DNA of 64,000 nucleotides from Photobacterium leiognathi (GCF_030685535.1 NZ_CP131601.1:620001-684000); one strand, 5' to 3'; numbered from the stretch's first letter, positions 20,011 through 31,308 are shown. The notes: a model not told the origin generated them from the sequence alone. Numbers and translations: made by a program.

Positions 20011-20795
20011 TCCATGAAACCGCACAAATTCACCCGTCAGCAGTCATTGAAGACGGGGTAAAGATTGGCGCTAACGTGAAAATTGGCCCATTCACTTATA
20101 TTGCCACTGATGTTGAAATCGGTGAAGGCACTGAAGTGATGTCACATGTTGTGATCAAAGGTCCAACAGTGATCGGTAAAGATAACCGTATCTTCCCATT
20201 CGCTGTTATCGGCGAAGAGTGCCAAGATAAAAAATACCAAGGTGAAGCGACTCGCCTTGTGATTGGCGATCGCAACGTGATCCGTGAAAGCGTACAGATG
20301 CACCGTGGAACGGTACAAGATAAAGGTGTGACTATTGTCGGTAGTGATAACCTTTTCTGTGTTAACGTCCATATTGCTCACGACTGTGTTGTTGGCGATA
20401 ACATTATCATGGGTAACAACGCGACATTAGCAGGTCACGTTACCGTTGAAGATTACGCGATTATTTCAGCACTGTCGCCAGTACACCAATTCTGTACGGT
20501 AGGCGCACATAGCTTTATTGGTGGTGGTTCTATCGTTGTTCAAGACGTACCACCATTTGTAATGGCACAAGGTAACCACGCAAAACCATTTGGTATTAAT
20601 ATCGAAGGCTTAAAGCGTCGTGGTTTTGAAAAGCCTGAACTACATGCTATCCGTCGTGCTTACAAAGAAATTTACCGTTCTGGTAAAACACTAGCAGAAG
20701 TAAAACCAGTACTAGAGGAAATGAGCCAAGATTTCCCATCAATTGGTTTATTCTTAAAGCTATTTGAAAACTCGACTCGCGGTATTATTCGCTAA
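20007..20795 (+). CDS. lpxA: UDP-N-acetylglucosamine O-acyltransferase
   Basis: A 262-residue trimeric left-handed beta-helix enzyme, first step of lipid A synthesis. The catalytic His 125 and neighbouring His 122 lie in VHIAHDC, at the E. coli numbering. The start is the ATG at 20007 overlapping the fabZ stop (ATGA). The stop and the next ATG share one base (TAATG), so fabZ-lpxA-lpxB are translationally coupled. Confidence 0.97.
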   Translation: MIHETAQIHPSAVIEDGVKIGANVKIGPFTYIATDVEIGEGTEVMSHVVIKGPTVIGKDNRIFPFAVIGEECQDKKYQGEATRLVIGDRNVIRESVQMHRGTVQDKGVTIVGSDNLFCVNVHIAHDCVVGDNIIMGNNATLAGHVTVEDYAIISALSPVHQFCTVGAHSFIGGGSIVVQDVPPFVMAQGNHAKPFGINIEGLKRRGFEKPELHAIRRAYKEIYRSGKTLAEVKPVLEEMSQDFPSIGLFLKLFENSTRGIIR

Positions 20796-21937
20796 TGACG
20801 AAGCCACTTCGAATAGGAATTGTCGCCGGGGAAATCTCCGGCGATATTTTAGGTGCAGGTTTTATTAAAGCTGTTAAAGCGCAATACCCAGACGCAGAAT
20901 TTGTTGGTGTTGCGGGGCCTCGTATGCAAGCTGAAGGTTGTGAAGCCTTGTTTGATATGGAAGAGCTTGCCGTTATGGGTATTGTTGAAGTATTAGGTCG
21001 CTTACCTCGATTATTTAAGGTCAAAGCAGAGCTAGTTAAATACTTTAGCGATAATCCGCCAGATGTGTTTGTTGGTATTGATGCGCCTGATTTTAACTTA
21101 CGCCTAGAAAAAGACTTAAAAGATCGCGGTATTAAAACCGTGCACTATGTCAGTCCATCTGTATGGGCATGGCGTCAAAAGCGTATCTTTAAAATTGAAG
21201 CTGCAACCAACCTTGTGCTTGCATTCTTACCGTTTGAAAAAGCGTTTTACGATAAGTTTAATGTCCCTTGTGAGTTTGTCGGTCACACCATGGCTGATGC
21301 AATCCCATTGCAAACCGATCAAGCGGCAGCACAAGCATTATTGGGGTTAGATCCTGATAAACGCTGGCTGGCGGTATTACCGGGTAGTCGTGGCAGTGAA
21401 ATGGACATGCTCGCACCGCCATTTATCGAAACCTGTAAACAGCTTAAGGCTAAACATCCTGATTTAGGCTTTGTCGTCGCATTAGTCAATCAAAAACGCC
21501 GTGCACAGTTTGAGCAAGCATGGCAGCAGACAGCACCTGAGCTTGATTTTGTATTGGTTGATGATACGGCTCGTAATGTGATGATTGCCTCTGATGCAGT
21601 ATTGCTTGCATCGGGAACAGTTGCGCTCGAGTGCATGCTTGTTAAACGTCCGATGGTGGTGGGCTATAAAGTAAAACCATTAACGGCGTGGCTAGCTAAA
21701 AAAATGCTTAAAACTAAGTATGTATCGTTGCCGAATATCTTAGCAGACGAAGAGCTAGTGACAGAACTGCTGCAAGAAGATTGCACGCCAGAGAAGCTTT
21801 ATCACGAAGTCGATAAGATCCTCTATGGTGATACATCAGCGTTGATGGTGAAATTTGAACAAATGCATAAAACCATTCGCTGTAATGCTGATGAGCAAGC
21901 AGCGAATGCAGTATTAGCTTTAATTGATAGAGCGTAA
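20795..21937 (+). CDS. lpxB: Lipid-A-disaccharide synthase
   Basis: A 380-residue GT-B glycosyltransferase of family 19. It joins UDP-2,3-diacylglucosamine and lipid X (2,3-diacylglucosamine 1-phosphate) into the tetraacyl disaccharide of lipid A at the inner membrane. The N-terminal [14 protein letters not shown] block, the VSPSVWAWR motif and LPGSRGSEM are typical. It is tightly packed between lpxA (1-nt overlap) and rnhB (1-nt gap). Confidence 0.97.
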   Translation: MTKPLRIGIVAGEISGDILGAGFIKAVKAQYPDAEFVGVAGPRMQAEGCEALFDMEELAVMGIVEVLGRLPRLFKVKAELVKYFSDNPPDVFVGIDAPDFNLRLEKDLKDRGIKTVHYVSPSVWAWRQKRIFKIEAATNLVLAFLPFEKAFYDKFNVPCEFVGHTMADAIPLQTDQAAAQALLGLDPDKRWLAVLPGSRGSEMDMLAPPFIETCKQLKAKHPDLGFVVALVNQKRRAQFEQAWQQTAPELDFVLVDDTARNVMIASDAVLLASGTVALECMLVKRPMVVGYKVKPLTAWLAKKMLKTKYVSLPNILADEELVTELLQEDCTPEKLYHEVDKILYGDTSALMVKFEQMHKTIRCNADEQAANAVLALIDRA

Positions 21938-21938
21938 T

Positions 21939-22550
21939 ATGGCTGAGAAAAAAGAATTTGAACCGTTTGTTTACCCACAAGCTAATTGTATTGCAGGGGT
22001 AGATGAAGTCGGTCGTGGTCCGTTAGTGGGTGCTGTTGTAACAGCAGCAGTGATTTTAGATCCGAATAACCCTATCGAAGGCTTAACGGATTCAAAAAAA
22101 CTGACTGAGAAAAAACGCAATCTGCTGTTTGATGAAATCAAAGAAAAAGCTTTGTCGTGGTCATTAGGTCGTTGTGAAGCTGATGAAATTGACGAGCTGA
22201 ATATCCTACAAGCAACCATGGTGGCAATGCAGCGTGCGGTGGCGGGTTTACACATACAGCCTGATTTCGTCTTGATTGATGGTAACAAAGTCCCTGAATT
22301 ACCAATGGCTGCCCAAGCTGTGGTGAAAGGGGATTTACGTGTTGCTGAGATCAGTGCTGCATCCATTATTGCCAAAGTAACGCGTGATCGTGAGATGGAA
22401 GCATTAGATACCGAATATCCTCAATACGGTTTTGCGAAACATAAAGGCTATCCAACCAAAGCGCATTTTGAAGCGCTAGAGCAACATGGTGCGATCGAAC
22501 AGCATCGTAAAAGCTTCAAGCCTGTTAAGCGCATTCTTGGTTTAGATTAA
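21939..22550 (+). CDS. rnhB: Ribonuclease HII
   Basis: A 203-residue RNase HII, which nicks 5' of ribonucleotides embedded in DNA to begin ribonucleotide excision repair. Catalytic residues include Asp 22 and Glu 23 in DEVGRG; the later Asp of VLIDGNK and the SIIAKVTRD block are present. The start is ATG 21939, one base after the lpxB stop. An intrinsic terminator follows at 22577-22607. Confidence 0.96.
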   Translation: MAEKKEFEPFVYPQANCIAGVDEVGRGPLVGAVVTAAVILDPNNPIEGLTDSKKLTEKKRNLLFDEIKEKALSWSLGRCEADEIDELNILQATMVAMQRAVAGLHIQPDFVLIDGNKVPELPMAAQAVVKGDLRVAEISAASIIAKVTRDREMEALDTEYPQYGFAKHKGYPTKAHFEALEQHGAIEQHRKSFKPVKRILGLD

Positions 22551-22576
22551 GTCTGCTCGCCTGAACAACAATATCG

Positions 22577-22607
22577 ATGGCATAGCATCCAGCTGTGCCA
22601 TTTTTTT
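22577..22607 (+). terminator. Terminator after rnhB
   Basis: ATGGCATAGC pairs with GCTGTGCCAT (one G-T pair) around ATCCA, followed by TTTTTTT. It closes the long envelope-gene block before dnaE. Confidence 0.85.
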
Positions 22608-22681
22608 ATCGCCTCAATACCTCTCATATCCGGTTTCGGGTATAATTTTCTTAATTCAGTAACGTAACAAATTAGGTTGTC

Positions 22682-25600
22682 ATGGTAGAACCACGTTTTA
22701 TCCACCTTCGTGTGCATAGTGATTTTTCGATGATTGATGGTTTGGCGAAAGTAAAGCCAATCGTCAAAAAGGCATCGGATCTCGGTATGCCAGCACTCGC
22801 TATTACAGACTTTACCAACCTGTGTGGTTTGGTGAAGTTTTACTTTGCTGCCCATGATGCTGGAATGAAGCCAATTATTGGCGCTGATTTCAAAGTTCAG
22901 TCGGCGGAAATGGGGGATGAGTTATTTGAACTCACCATCTTAGCGGCGAACAATGAAGGTTATAAAAATCTAACTTTATTGATTTCAGAAGCCTATCAGC
23001 GTGGACATGTACAACACCTGCCAGTTATTGACAAAGAATGGCTGATTAATCACCGTGAAGGTTTAATTGTCCTTTCTGGTGGCAAAAATGGTGATGTGGG
23101 TAAAGCCTTACTTAAAGGCAACCAGAAGATGGTTGATAGTTTTATCAGCTTCTATAAAACCCATTTCCCTGACAGCTACTATTTAGAGTTGGTGCGCACA
23201 GGTCGTGCCGATGAAGAGGCTTATTTACATTTTGCGGTCGAACTGGCTGAAAAAGAAGATTTGCCCGTTGTTGCCACCAATGATGTGCGCTTACTGACGG
23301 CAGATCAATTTGATGCGCACGAAATTCGTGTTGCCATCCATGATGGTTATACGCTTGTCGATCCTAACCGACCAAAGCTCTACAGTGCGCAACAATATCT
23401 TCGTAGTGAAGAAGAAATGTGCGAGCTGTTTGCTGATATTCCAGAAGCGCTGCAAAACTCGGTAGAAATTGCTAAACGCTGTAATGTTACTGTGCGTTTA
23501 GGGGAGTACTTCCTGCCAAACTTCCCAACCAGTGATATGAGTATCGAAGACTTCTTGGTCATGAAATCCAAAGAAGGCCTTGAAGAGCGTTTAGAGTTCC
23601 TTTTCCCCGATCCTGAAGTGCGTGCAGCGCGTCGTCCTGAATACGATGAACGCTTGGATGTGGAGCTTCAAGTTGTTAACCAGATGGGGTTCCCAGGTTA
23701 TTTCTTGATCGTAATGGAGTTCATCCAGTGGTCGAAAGATAACGATGTACCAGTAGGCCCTGGTCGTGGTTCAGGTGCGGGCTCATTAGTGGCTTATGCT
23801 TTGAAAATTACCGATTTGGATCCATTGGAATTTGACTTACTTTTCGAACGTTTCTTGAACCCTGAACGTGTCTCCATGCCCGATTTCGATATCGACTTCT
23901 GTATGGATAAGCGTGACTTGGTTATTGATCACGTTGCGGAAATGTATGGCCGTGATGCGGTATCGCAGATCATTACGTTTGGTACTATGGCGGCAAAAGC
24001 GGTGATCCGTGATGTCGGCCGTGTACTGGGGCATCCGTATGGTTTCGTCGATCGTATCTCTAAGTTAGTGCCAGCCGAGCCGGGCATGACACTGGCCAAA
24101 GCGTTTGATGCCGAACCTCAGCTAGGTCAATCTTATGATGCGGATGAAGAGGTCCGTGATCTGATTGATATGTGTCGCATCCTTGAAGGGGTAACACGTA
24201 ACGCTGGTAAACACGCCGATGGTGTTGTGATCTCACCAACCACGATCACTGACTTTGCGCCGTTGTACTGTGATGCGGAAGGTCATAACCCGGTTACCCA
24301 GTTTGATAAGAATGACGTTGAAACCGCAGGTTTGGTTAAGTTTGACTTCTTGGGACTTCGTACATTAACCATCATCGACTGGGCGTTGGGGCTGATCAAC
24401 CCTCGCTTAATTGAGCAAGGTAAAGAGCTAGTCAATATCGCTGCTATTGCGATGGATGATCCGAAATCTTTTGCCATGCTGCAACGCTCAGAATCTACCG
24501 CAGTATTCCAGCTTGAATCCCGTGGTATGAAAGATCTGATCAAACGTCTTCAGCCTGACTGTTTCGAAGATATGATCGCATTGGTGGCACTGTTCCGCCC
24601 AGGACCTTTGCAATCAGGCATGGTAGATAACTTCATTGACCGTAAGCACGGTCGAGAAGCGGTGTCTTACCCTGATGAAAAATGGCAACACGAGTCACTA
24701 AAAGACATTCTTGATCCGACTTACGGCATCATCCTGTATCAGGAACAGGTAATGCAGATCGCACAGGTACTGGCTGGTTACACCCTTGGTGGTGCGGACA
24801 TGCTACGTCGTGCGATGGGTAAGAAAAAACCGGAAGAGATGGCAAAACAGCGTGCTGTCTTTGAAGAAGGGGCGATCAAGAACGGGGTTGATGGCGAACT
24901 AGCAATGAAAATCTTTGACTTGGTGGAGAAATTCGCCGGTTACGGATTTAACAAATCGCACTCCGCCGCCTATGCCTTGGTGTCTTACCAAACGTTATGG
25001 TTAAAAGCCCACTATCCAGCCGAGTTTATGGCAGCGGTAATGACCGCAGATATGGATAACACCGACAAGATCATTAGCTTGGTTGACGAATGTCACCGTA
25101 TGAATCTGAAACTGCTGCCACCTGATGTCAACAAAGGCTTGTACCGCTTTAACGTTGATGACGAAGGTGCTGTGGTTTACGGTATCGGTGCGGTAAAAGG
25201 TGTGGGTGAAGGCCCGATCGAGAATATTATTAGTGCCCGTGATAAAGGCGGCCACTTTAAAGATTTATTCGATTTCTGTGCTCGTATCGATACCAAAAAA
25301 GTGAACAAGCGTGTACTTGAAAAGCTGATCAAATCAGGGGCAATGGATCGCTTAGGACCTAACCGTGCAGCTATGTTAGCAACACTTGATGATGCAATTA
25401 AAGCGGCAAGTCAGCATCACCAAGCAGAAGCTTTTGGGCAAACTGACATGTTTGGTGTTCTTACGGCAGCGCCTGAAGAAGTAGAGCACAAATACGCTAA
25501 CATTCCAGAGTCACCAGATAAAGTCTGGCTGGAAGGTGAACGTGAAACCCTAGGTTTGTATTTAACAGGTCACCCGATCAATGCTTATATTCCTGAATTA

Positions 25601-26161
25601 AAGCATTACACGACTTGGCGCTTGAAAGACGCGCAGCAAACTGGGCGTGATAAAGTAGCCACGGTTGCAGGTTTAGTAATTGCAGCCCGAGTGATGACAA
25701 CCAAACGTGGCACCAGAATTGGTTTGATGACATTAGATGATCGTTCAGGTCGAATGGAAGTCATGCTATTCTCTGATGCCTTAGATCGTTACATTGATCT
25801 GCTTGAAAAAGATAAAATAGTGGTGGTATCAGGACAGGTCAGCTTTGATGATTTCAATGGTGGCCTTAGAATGTCAGCGCGTGAAGTGCTCGATATATCA
25901 GAAGCGAGAGAAAAACATCTCCGTGGTCTTGCGATTTCAGTCACCGAACAGCAGATCGATGAGCAGTTTTTCGCCCGTTTCAGCCAAGTGCTGGAACCAC
26001 ACCGAGCAGGTACAGTGCCTGTAAACGTGTACTATCAGCGCTCGAATGCCCGTGCCAAACTCACATTAGGAACAGAATGGCGAATTACGCCAGCGGATCA
26101 GTTAATTTCTGATCTTAAGACACTCCTAGGTGATAAGCAGGTCGAGCTTGAGTTTAATTAA
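22682..26161 (+). CDS. dnaE: DNA polymerase III alpha subunit
   Basis: A 1159-residue catalytic subunit of the replicative polymerase. The N-terminal PHP domain begins [15 protein letters not shown]; the palm carries the PDFDIDF motif with the two metal-binding Asp residues near 400; tandem helix-hairpin-helix and OB-fold regions follow. The length is that of E. coli DnaE (1160). dnaQ, encoding the proofreading partner, lies elsewhere in the window at 51.2 kb. Confidence 0.98.
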   Translation: MVEPRFIHLRVHSDFSMIDGLAKVKPIVKKASDLGMPALAITDFTNLCGLVKFYFAAHDAGMKPIIGADFKVQSAEMGDELFELTILAANNEGYKNLTLLISEAYQRGHVQHLPVIDKEWLINHREGLIVLSGGKNGDVGKALLKGNQKMVDSFISFYKTHFPDSYYLELVRTGRADEEAYLHFAVELAEKEDLPVVATNDVRLLTADQFDAHEIRVAIHDGYTLVDPNRPKLYSAQQYLRSEEEMCELFADIPEALQNSVEIAKRCNVTVRLGEYFLPNFPTSDMSIEDFLVMKSKEGLEERLEFLFPDPEVRAARRPEYDERLDVELQVVNQMGFPGYFLIVMEFIQWSKDNDVPVGPGRGSGAGSLVAYALKITDLDPLEFDLLFERFLNPERVSMPDFDIDFCMDKRDLVIDHVAEMYGRDAVSQIITFGTMAAKAVIRDVGRVLGHPYGFVDRISKLVPAEPGMTLAKAFDAEPQLGQSYDADEEVRDLIDMCRILEGVTRNAGKHADGVVISPTTITDFAPLYCDAEGHNPVTQFDKNDVETAGLVKFDFLGLRTLTIIDWALGLINPRLIEQGKELVNIAAIAMDDPKSFAMLQRSESTAVFQLESRGMKDLIKRLQPDCFEDMIALVALFRPGPLQSGMVDNFIDRKHGREAVSYPDEKWQHESLKDILDPTYGIILYQEQVMQIAQVLAGYTLGGADMLRRAMGKKKPEEMAKQRAVFEEGAIKNGVDGELAMKIFDLVEKFAGYGFNKSHSAAYALVSYQTLWLKAHYPAEFMAAVMTADMDNTDKIISLVDECHRMNLKLLPPDVNKGLYRFNVDDEGAVVYGIGAVKGVGEGPIENIISARDKGGHFKDLFDFCARIDTKKVNKRVLEKLIKSGAMDRLGPNRAAMLATLDDAIKAASQHHQAEAFGQTDMFGVLTAAPEEVEHKYANIPESPDKVWLEGERETLGLYLTGHPINAYIPELKHYTTWRLKDAQQTGRDKVATVAGLVIAARVMTTKRGTRIGLMTLDDRSGRMEVMLFSDALDRYIDLLEKDKIVVVSGQVSFDDFNGGLRMSAREVLDISEAREKHLRGLAISVTEQQIDEQFFARFSQVLEPHRAGTVPVNVYYQRSNARAKLTLGTEWRITPADQLISDLKTLLGDKQVELEFN

Positions 26162-26177
26162 GTTAGCTTAATGGTTT

Positions 26178-26204
26178 ATGATAGGGTAATAAGAACCCTA
26201 TCAT
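26178..26204. repeat. Hairpin between dnaE and accA
   Basis: ATGATAGGGT and ACCCTATCAT form a perfect 10-bp stem around AATAAGA. There is no T run, so it looks like an mRNA-stabilising or processing hairpin rather than an intrinsic terminator. Confidence 0.55.
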
Positions 26205-26232
26205 CATCATAAGCAAAAGGATTTTAAGTGGT

Positions 26233-27192
26233 ATGAGCCTGAACTTCCTCGAGTTTGAACAACCGATTGCAGAACTAGAAGCAAAAATTGAAGCATTACG
26301 TGATGTATCTCGTCGTGATGAATCTAACTCGGTTGATCTAGAAAAAGAAATTGAGCAACTAGAAAAGAAAAGCCTAGAGCTAACCAAGAAAATCTTTGGT
26401 GATCTTGGTGCATGGCAGGTTGCGCAACTCGCACGCCATCCTCAGCGCCCATATACTTTTGATTACATCGAGCACATGTTCGAAGAGTTTGATGAATTAG
26501 CGAGTGATCGCGCTTTTGCTGATGATAAAGCATTGGTGGGTGGTATTGCGCGTATTGATGGTCGCCCAGTGATGGTGATCGGTCATCAAAAAGGTCGTGG
26601 TACGACTGAAAAAGTAAAACGTAACTTTGGTATGCCAAAGCCTGAAGGTTACCGTAAAGCGCTACGTTTAATGAAAATGGCAGAGCGTTTCAATATGCCT
26701 GTGATCACTTTCATTGATACAGCAGGTGCTTACCCGGGGGTGGGTGCTGAAGAGCGCGGCCAATCAGAAGCAATTGCAATGAACCTTAAAGTGATGGCTG
26801 GTCTAAAAGTTCCAGTGATCTGTAACGTTGTAGGTGAAGGTGGCTCTGGTGGTGCACTAGCGATTGGTGTGGGTGATTGCGTTAATATGCTGCAATACTC
26901 AACTTACTCTGTTATTTCTCCAGAAGGTTGTGCATCAATCTTATGGCGTGATTCAGATAAAGCACCACAAGCGGCAGAAGCGATGGGTATGACAGCACCT
27001 CGTCTTAAAGAGCTTGAGCTAATTGATAACATTATCGAAGAGCCACTAGGTGGTGCGCACCGTAACGTGCCATTAATGGCTAACACGCTAAAAGCTCAGC
27101 TGAAAGCAACGCTTGAAGAGTTAGACACAATGGACACTGAAACGTTACTAGAACGTCGTTACCAGCGTCTAATGAGCTACGGCTACTGTTAA
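26233..27192 (+). CDS. accA: Acetyl-CoA carboxylase carboxyltransferase subunit alpha
   Basis: A 319-residue subunit that, with AccD, moves the carboxyl group from biotin-BCCP to acetyl-CoA, giving malonyl-CoA for fatty acid synthesis. The length equals E. coli AccA. Typical blocks are the N-terminal coiled coil ([17 protein letters not shown]), RPYTFDYI, and the glycine-rich [12 protein letters not shown] near residues 203-214. The start ATG 26233 matches the family ([19 protein letters not shown]). Confidence 0.97.
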   Translation: MSLNFLEFEQPIAELEAKIEALRDVSRRDESNSVDLEKEIEQLEKKSLELTKKIFGDLGAWQVAQLARHPQRPYTFDYIEHMFEEFDELASDRAFADDKALVGGIARIDGRPVMVIGHQKGRGTTEKVKRNFGMPKPEGYRKALRLMKMAERFNMPVITFIDTAGAYPGVGAEERGQSEAIAMNLKVMAGLKVPVICNVVGEGGSGGALAIGVGDCVNMLQYSTYSVISPEGCASILWRDSDKAPQAAEAMGMTAPRLKELELIDNIIEEPLGGAHRNVPLMANTLKAQLKATLEELDTMDTETLLERRYQRLMSYGYC

Positions 27193-27216
27193 ATAACTGC
27201 ATGTTATTAAATGAAG

Positions 27217-27242
27217 AGGTCAGCATGATGCTGGCCTTTTTT
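27217..27242 (+). terminator. Terminator after accA
   Basis: AGGTCAGCA pairs with TGCTGGCCT around TGA, followed by a T run. Confidence 0.85.
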
Positions 27243-27310
27243 GTATTTCTCGTTTAGTGCGGCCTATTGCTGCGTTAAACTGGTGTTTTATCGTTATGTT
27301 GAAAGAAGCC

Positions 27311-28615
27311 ATGTTATATCCCTCTTTTTCTCGCCAACTACTCACAACCCACAATGCCGGCAGTAAAAGTTTTGTTCTTGCTTTTAGTGGTGGGTTAGAT
27401 TCGCGAGTGTTACTGGATTTAATGGCTCGATTTATTGCTCAATACCCGACTTATTCTTGCCATGCCGTTTATGTACATCATGGCTTGAGTAACAATGCCG
27501 ATGTGTGGGCTGAGAAATGTTTAGCGTGGGCAAAGCAAAGTGGGATCAGCTGCGATGTTGAACGAGTGATGGTTGAGACGGGAAACCGTATCAGTCTTGA
27601 ACAAGCAGCGCGAGAGGCTCGCTACAAGGCATTAGCTAAACATGTTCAACAGGGAGATACCTTATTAACGGCACAACACAGTGATGATCAGATAGAGACT
27701 TTTTTGTTGGCGCTTAAACGCGGTAGTGGTCCTGCTGGATTAGCATCAATGCCCGTTATTTTACCTTTTGCTAAAGGTACACATTTAAGACCGTTATTGA
27801 ATGTGACTCGTGCTGAGATTGAACAATACGGCAAGGCTCACCAACTTGAATGGGTGGAAGATGAGAGTAACCAAGATGAGCGTTACGATCGTAATTTTAT
27901 CCGTCATCAGATCACCCCTCGTCTGGTAGAACGTTGGTCGGGCATCCATAAAGCGGTTGCACGAAGTAGTGCATTGTGTGGTGAACAAGAAGCGTTATTA
28001 GAAGAGCTATTATCGACGCAGTTGGCTCAAGCAACGCAGCAAGATGGGAGTTTATTGCTGGCTAAAAATACTACTCAGCGTGTTGGAATGGCATTGATTA
28101 GACAATGGTTAAAACGACAAAAAGTGGTGATGCCGTCTTTAGCTCAACTTGAGCAGATTTGGTTTAACGTTGTATTAGCGAAACAAGATGCCAACCCTAA
28201 GTTATGTTGGTCAAATGTCGAAGTTCGTCGCAGCCAAGGGAAATTGTATTTACTGCAGCAATGGAGTGATATCAGTCAATGGCAAGCATCACTTGAACTT
28301 AATGCTGCATGTCAACTACCACAGGATTTAGGCGCGTTAGTATTATCGGAAAGCGGTTGTGATAAAGCGCTTCGATACCCACAAAAAGATGAGCAAGTTA
28401 CGGTGCGCTTTTGTTATCAAGGCGATCCCATCAAACCATTAGGACGCAGTGGTAGTCGTAAACTCAAGAAACTGTTTCAAGAGTATCAAGTCCCGAGTTG
28501 GTTACGCAGTCGAACGCCTTTTATTTTTTATGGCGACAAACTTGTAGCCGTTGTTGGCTATTTTGTTGTTGCCGATTTTTCAGGCGATGATATTGCTATT
28601 AATCACCGAATTTAA
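27311..28615 (+). CDS. tilS: tRNA(Ile)-lysidine synthase
   Basis: A 434-residue ATP-dependent enzyme that adds lysine to C34 of the CAU-anticodon tRNA-Ile, switching it from methionine to isoleucine identity; it is essential in most bacteria. The PP-loop SGGLDS lies at residues 26-31. The N-terminal domain is followed by the TilS-type substrate-binding domain and a C-terminal domain with DPIKPLGRSGSRKLKK. The frame is open further upstream (27257, 27296), but the ATG at 27311 has the better ribosome binding site and aligns with E. coli TilS. Confidence 0.94.
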   Translation: MLYPSFSRQLLTTHNAGSKSFVLAFSGGLDSRVLLDLMARFIAQYPTYSCHAVYVHHGLSNNADVWAEKCLAWAKQSGISCDVERVMVETGNRISLEQAAREARYKALAKHVQQGDTLLTAQHSDDQIETFLLALKRGSGPAGLASMPVILPFAKGTHLRPLLNVTRAEIEQYGKAHQLEWVEDESNQDERYDRNFIRHQITPRLVERWSGIHKAVARSSALCGEQEALLEELLSTQLAQATQQDGSLLLAKNTTQRVGMALIRQWLKRQKVVMPSLAQLEQIWFNVVLAKQDANPKLCWSNVEVRRSQGKLYLLQQWSDISQWQASLELNAACQLPQDLGALVLSESGCDKALRYPQKDEQVTVRFCYQGDPIKPLGRSGSRKLKKLFQEYQVPSWLRSRTPFIFYGDKLVAVVGYFVVADFSGDDIAINHRI

Positions 28616-28747
28616 CCAATCAATTTTATAAATCTTCAATAAAGGTCACATAACTTATATTCAATTAGTTTCTTTGCTATTTACTAGTTAGTTAATCGTT
28701 AAATTTATTGTATTTTTGGCGCTTTATTCTTTCAGTAAGGAATGTAA

Positions 28748-29659
28748 ATGAGGGTTGGTGTTCTATGTGGCGGCAGATCGAGTGAGCGAGAAGTATCACT
28801 AAAGTCTGGGGCGCAAATTGTATCTGCAGTTAAAGCCTTAGGGCATGACGTAATACAGCTAGATCCATGTAGCATTGATCTCTCAATGCTGAATCTTTAT
28901 AAGCTGGATAAAGTATTTATTGCTTTACATGGTGGCTTAGGCGAAAGCGGACATATCCAAGCATTACTTGATATTTTACAGATCCCATACGTTGGAAGTG
29001 GCGTCTTAGCATCAGCGATCTCACTGAATAAACTGAAAACGAAAGAAGTGTGGTCGGCAAATGGTTTATTGACCGCACCTTGGGTATTGGTACGTAAATC
29101 GACATCTCAATCTGATATTTTAAAGGTCTGTGGTGAAATCACATTTCCTGTTGTGATCAAGCCTTTAAATCAAGGTTGTAGTATTGGGGTTGCTAAAGCC
29201 GATAATGAAGAACAATTATGGCAAGCACTGCTAGCTGCATTTGAATATGATGATGAAGTGTTAGTAGAGCAATTTATTGTTGGACGTGAATATACCTGTG
29301 CAGTATTGAATGATGAAGCGCTGCCTATAGTACAAATTTGTTCAGATACGTTTTTTGATTGGAGTGCTAAGTTCGGAACACAAAGTGCCACTTATCACTG
29401 TCCATCAGATTTGAGTGAGCAAGAAGAAAAGAGCATGCAGCAAGTTGTAAAGGCTGCATATAAAGCGTTAGGTTGTCGAGGTTGGGGGCGCGTAGATGTG
29501 CTGTTAACTGAAAATAACGATGTGTATTTAATTGAAATGAATACCATTCCAGGGATGACAGAGCGTAGTGTCTATCCAATGGCTGCAGCCCAAGCGGGTT
29601 TAACTTATGAAGCGTTAATTGCTAAGTTACTCGATAAAGCACAATTTGATACGATTTAA
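28748..29659 (+). CDS. D-alanine-D-alanine ligase family protein, atypical active site
   Basis: A 303-residue ATP-grasp protein aligned without gaps to E. coli DdlB around the active site (from memory). Ddl enzymes join two D-alanines for peptidoglycan. Retained are Glu 13 (DdlB E15), Lys 208 (K215), Arg 248 (R255) and the metal-binding Asp 250, Glu 263 and Asn 265. Two of the three residues of the DdlB hydrogen-bonded triad differ: Ser 150 is Cys 144 (KPLNQGCSIG) and Tyr 216 in the omega loop is Phe 209 (WSAKFG). The usual GEDG is GESG here. In Leuconostoc-type ligases a Phe at this place goes with D-Ala-D-Lac formation. It stands alone with its own terminator, not in a cell-division cluster, so it may be a second, specialised ligase. 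Exact substrate unknown. Confidence 0.8.
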   Translation: MRVGVLCGGRSSEREVSLKSGAQIVSAVKALGHDVIQLDPCSIDLSMLNLYKLDKVFIALHGGLGESGHIQALLDILQIPYVGSGVLASAISLNKLKTKEVWSANGLLTAPWVLVRKSTSQSDILKVCGEITFPVVIKPLNQGCSIGVAKADNEEQLWQALLAAFEYDDEVLVEQFIVGREYTCAVLNDEALPIVQICSDTFFDWSAKFGTQSATYHCPSDLSEQEEKSMQQVVKAAYKALGCRGWGRVDVLLTENNDVYLIEMNTIPGMTERSVYPMAAAQAGLTYEALIAKLLDKAQFDTI

Positions 29660-29670
29660 TTCAAGTTTAA

Positions 29671-29707
29671 AAACACCGTAATAGTTATCCTATTGCGGTG
29701 TTTTTTT
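29671..29707 (+). terminator. Terminator after the Ddl-like gene
   Basis: AAACACCGTAATAG pairs with CTATTGCGGTGTTT (one G-T pair) around TTATC, then a run of Ts. It is among the strongest terminators in the window. Confidence 0.9.
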
Positions 29708-29855
29708 ATGCTTGAAAGTTGGGGGAAATCTAGACGTATATGCAGATGATTACTTTAATGTTGTTTTTTTATCTATTTGGTAACTTTTTATTGCGAGATA
29801 ATATAAAAAATATTAATGTACTAGTTCACTGATACGTTAGCTGTAAGGAATAGAT

Positions 29856-31067
29856 ATGAGCAAACCATCCACACTTGGCGGTGCATGCATTATTGCAAGC
29901 GTTTGTGTTGGCGCAGGCATGTTAGGTTTACCGAGTGCGGGGGCGGGTGCATGGACATTTTGGAGTGTTATTGCGATCTCATTGACCATGGTCATGATGA
30001 CCTTATCCGGTTGGTTACTGTTAGAAGCACTAAAGCATTACAACTTTAAGGTGTCTTTTAATACCATCACCAAAGATGTACTAAATCGTAAAATCAACGT
30101 GATCAACAATCTGTCACTGTACTTTGTTGGTTGTATTTTGCTTTATGCTTACATTTCATCATCAGGCATGATTTTCAGTAACTTGCTCGGCATTAATGAA
30201 AAGTTAGCGTCAGTGTTATTTGTAGCGGTATGCTCTGCGTTTGTTCTACATTCAACTCGCGCTGTTGATCGTATTTCAATTCTACTGATTGTCTTTATGC
30301 TGGTGAGTTTTTTAATCGGTATCTCTGGTTTAGCGGTTAATATTCAGATACCAGTGCTGCTTGATACGACACATTTACATGCTAGTTACTCACCGTATGC
30401 GTTAGCCTTGTTACCGATTGCATTGACCTCGTTTGGTTACCATCACTCAGTTAGTACGATGCGTGATTACTACCGAGATGAATACCGTGCGAAAAATGCG
30501 ATTTTAGGCGGTACCTTTATTGCGTTAGGTTTCTACTTGGTATGGGTATTATGTATTTTTGGTAATTTGCCGCGTGATGCGTTTGGCCCTGTAGTTTCTG
30601 CTGGTGGTGGTATTGATGCACTCACTCATGCTCTTGATAGCGTAATTGATTCTAATAGTGTGAAGCAGGCTATCCGTATTTTCTCAATCGCTGCTGTTGT
30701 GTCGTCATTTATTGGTGTCGGCTTAGGCGTCTTTGATTACCTTGCAGATTTTTTTGGCTTTGAAGACAGCAAACAAGGCCGCATGAAAACTTGGGCGATC
30801 ACCTTTATTCCACCGCTATTATTCTCATTAGTGTCACCGTTTGGTTTTCTTACTGCGATTGGACTTGCAGGTGCAGCGGCGACTATCTGGGCGTGTATTA
30901 TTCCGGCATTGTTAGCGAAGAAAACCCGTCAATGTAAAGCGTCGAAAGAAGGGTTTGTGGTACCGGGCGGTAATGTGACGGTGTATGTCGTGATTGGTTT
31001 TGGTGTAGTCACTGCCGTGTTCCATATTATGGCAATGGCAAATTTACTGCCGATTTTTAAAGGCTAA
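29856..31067 (+). CDS. Aromatic amino acid permease, HAAAP family (TyrP/Mtr-like)
   Basis: A 403-residue inner-membrane protein with about eleven hydrophobic segments. The N-terminal VGAGMLGLPSAGAG motif and overall pattern match the hydroxy/aromatic amino acid permease family, which imports tyrosine or tryptophan by proton symport. TyrP is the closer of the remembered E. coli proteins, but substrate cannot be fixed from sequence. It is monocistronic: terminators lie on both sides. A TyrR box was not recognised in the 196-nt AT-rich upstream gap. Confidence 0.85.
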   Translation: MSKPSTLGGACIIASVCVGAGMLGLPSAGAGAWTFWSVIAISLTMVMMTLSGWLLLEALKHYNFKVSFNTITKDVLNRKINVINNLSLYFVGCILLYAYISSSGMIFSNLLGINEKLASVLFVAVCSAFVLHSTRAVDRISILLIVFMLVSFLIGISGLAVNIQIPVLLDTTHLHASYSPYALALLPIALTSFGYHHSVSTMRDYYRDEYRAKNAILGGTFIALGFYLVWVLCIFGNLPRDAFGPVVSAGGGIDALTHALDSVIDSNSVKQAIRIFSIAAVVSSFIGVGLGVFDYLADFFGFEDSKQGRMKTWAITFIPPLLFSLVSPFGFLTAIGLAGAAATIWACIIPALLAKKTRQCKASKEGFVVPGGNVTVYVVIGFGVVTAVFHIMAMANLLPIFKG

Positions 31068-31089
31068 TAAGAGTTTTATCCAGAAATAA

Positions 31090-31117
31090 AAACGGAAGCT
31101 TTTAGCTTCCGTTTTTT
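31090..31117. terminator. Bidirectional terminator
   Basis: AAACGGAAGCT pairs with AGCTTCCGTTT around TTT, with A and T runs on the two sides. It serves the permease gene on the plus strand and the DUF4250 gene on the minus strand. Confidence 0.88.
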
Positions 31118-31119
31118 GT

Positions 31120-31308
31120 TTAGCGAAACTGTTTGGCTTCAGGCTGGTATTCAAATCCAGCACTTGCCAGTTTATCGATCAGCTTTTGACGATCGATATC
31201 GTAGTATTTAACAAGCTCATCGAGATTTTGGAATTCATCACGGATTTTCATGTTAACGATACTCATCAACATAATAGGATCCATGGATTCAAATTTAGCT
31301 AAGTCCAT
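31120..31308 (-). CDS. DUF4250 domain small protein
   Basis: A 62-residue soluble protein with the DUF4250 pattern (N-terminal MDPIMLMSIVNMKIRDEF, then a helix-turn-helix-like stretch YYDIDRQKLIDKLASAGF). Function is unknown. Its ATG shares one base with the yaeP stop (TAATG), so the two are translated together. The length is full for the family. Confidence 0.8.
   Translation of the reverse strand: MDLAKFESMDPIMLMSIVNMKIRDEFQNLDELVKYYDIDRQKLIDKLASAGFEYQPEAKQFR

Noticed and set aside
29856..31067. Link of the aromatic amino acid permease to the Ddl-like gene as one operon
   Set aside because: A very strong terminator and a 196-nt AT-rich gap separate them.
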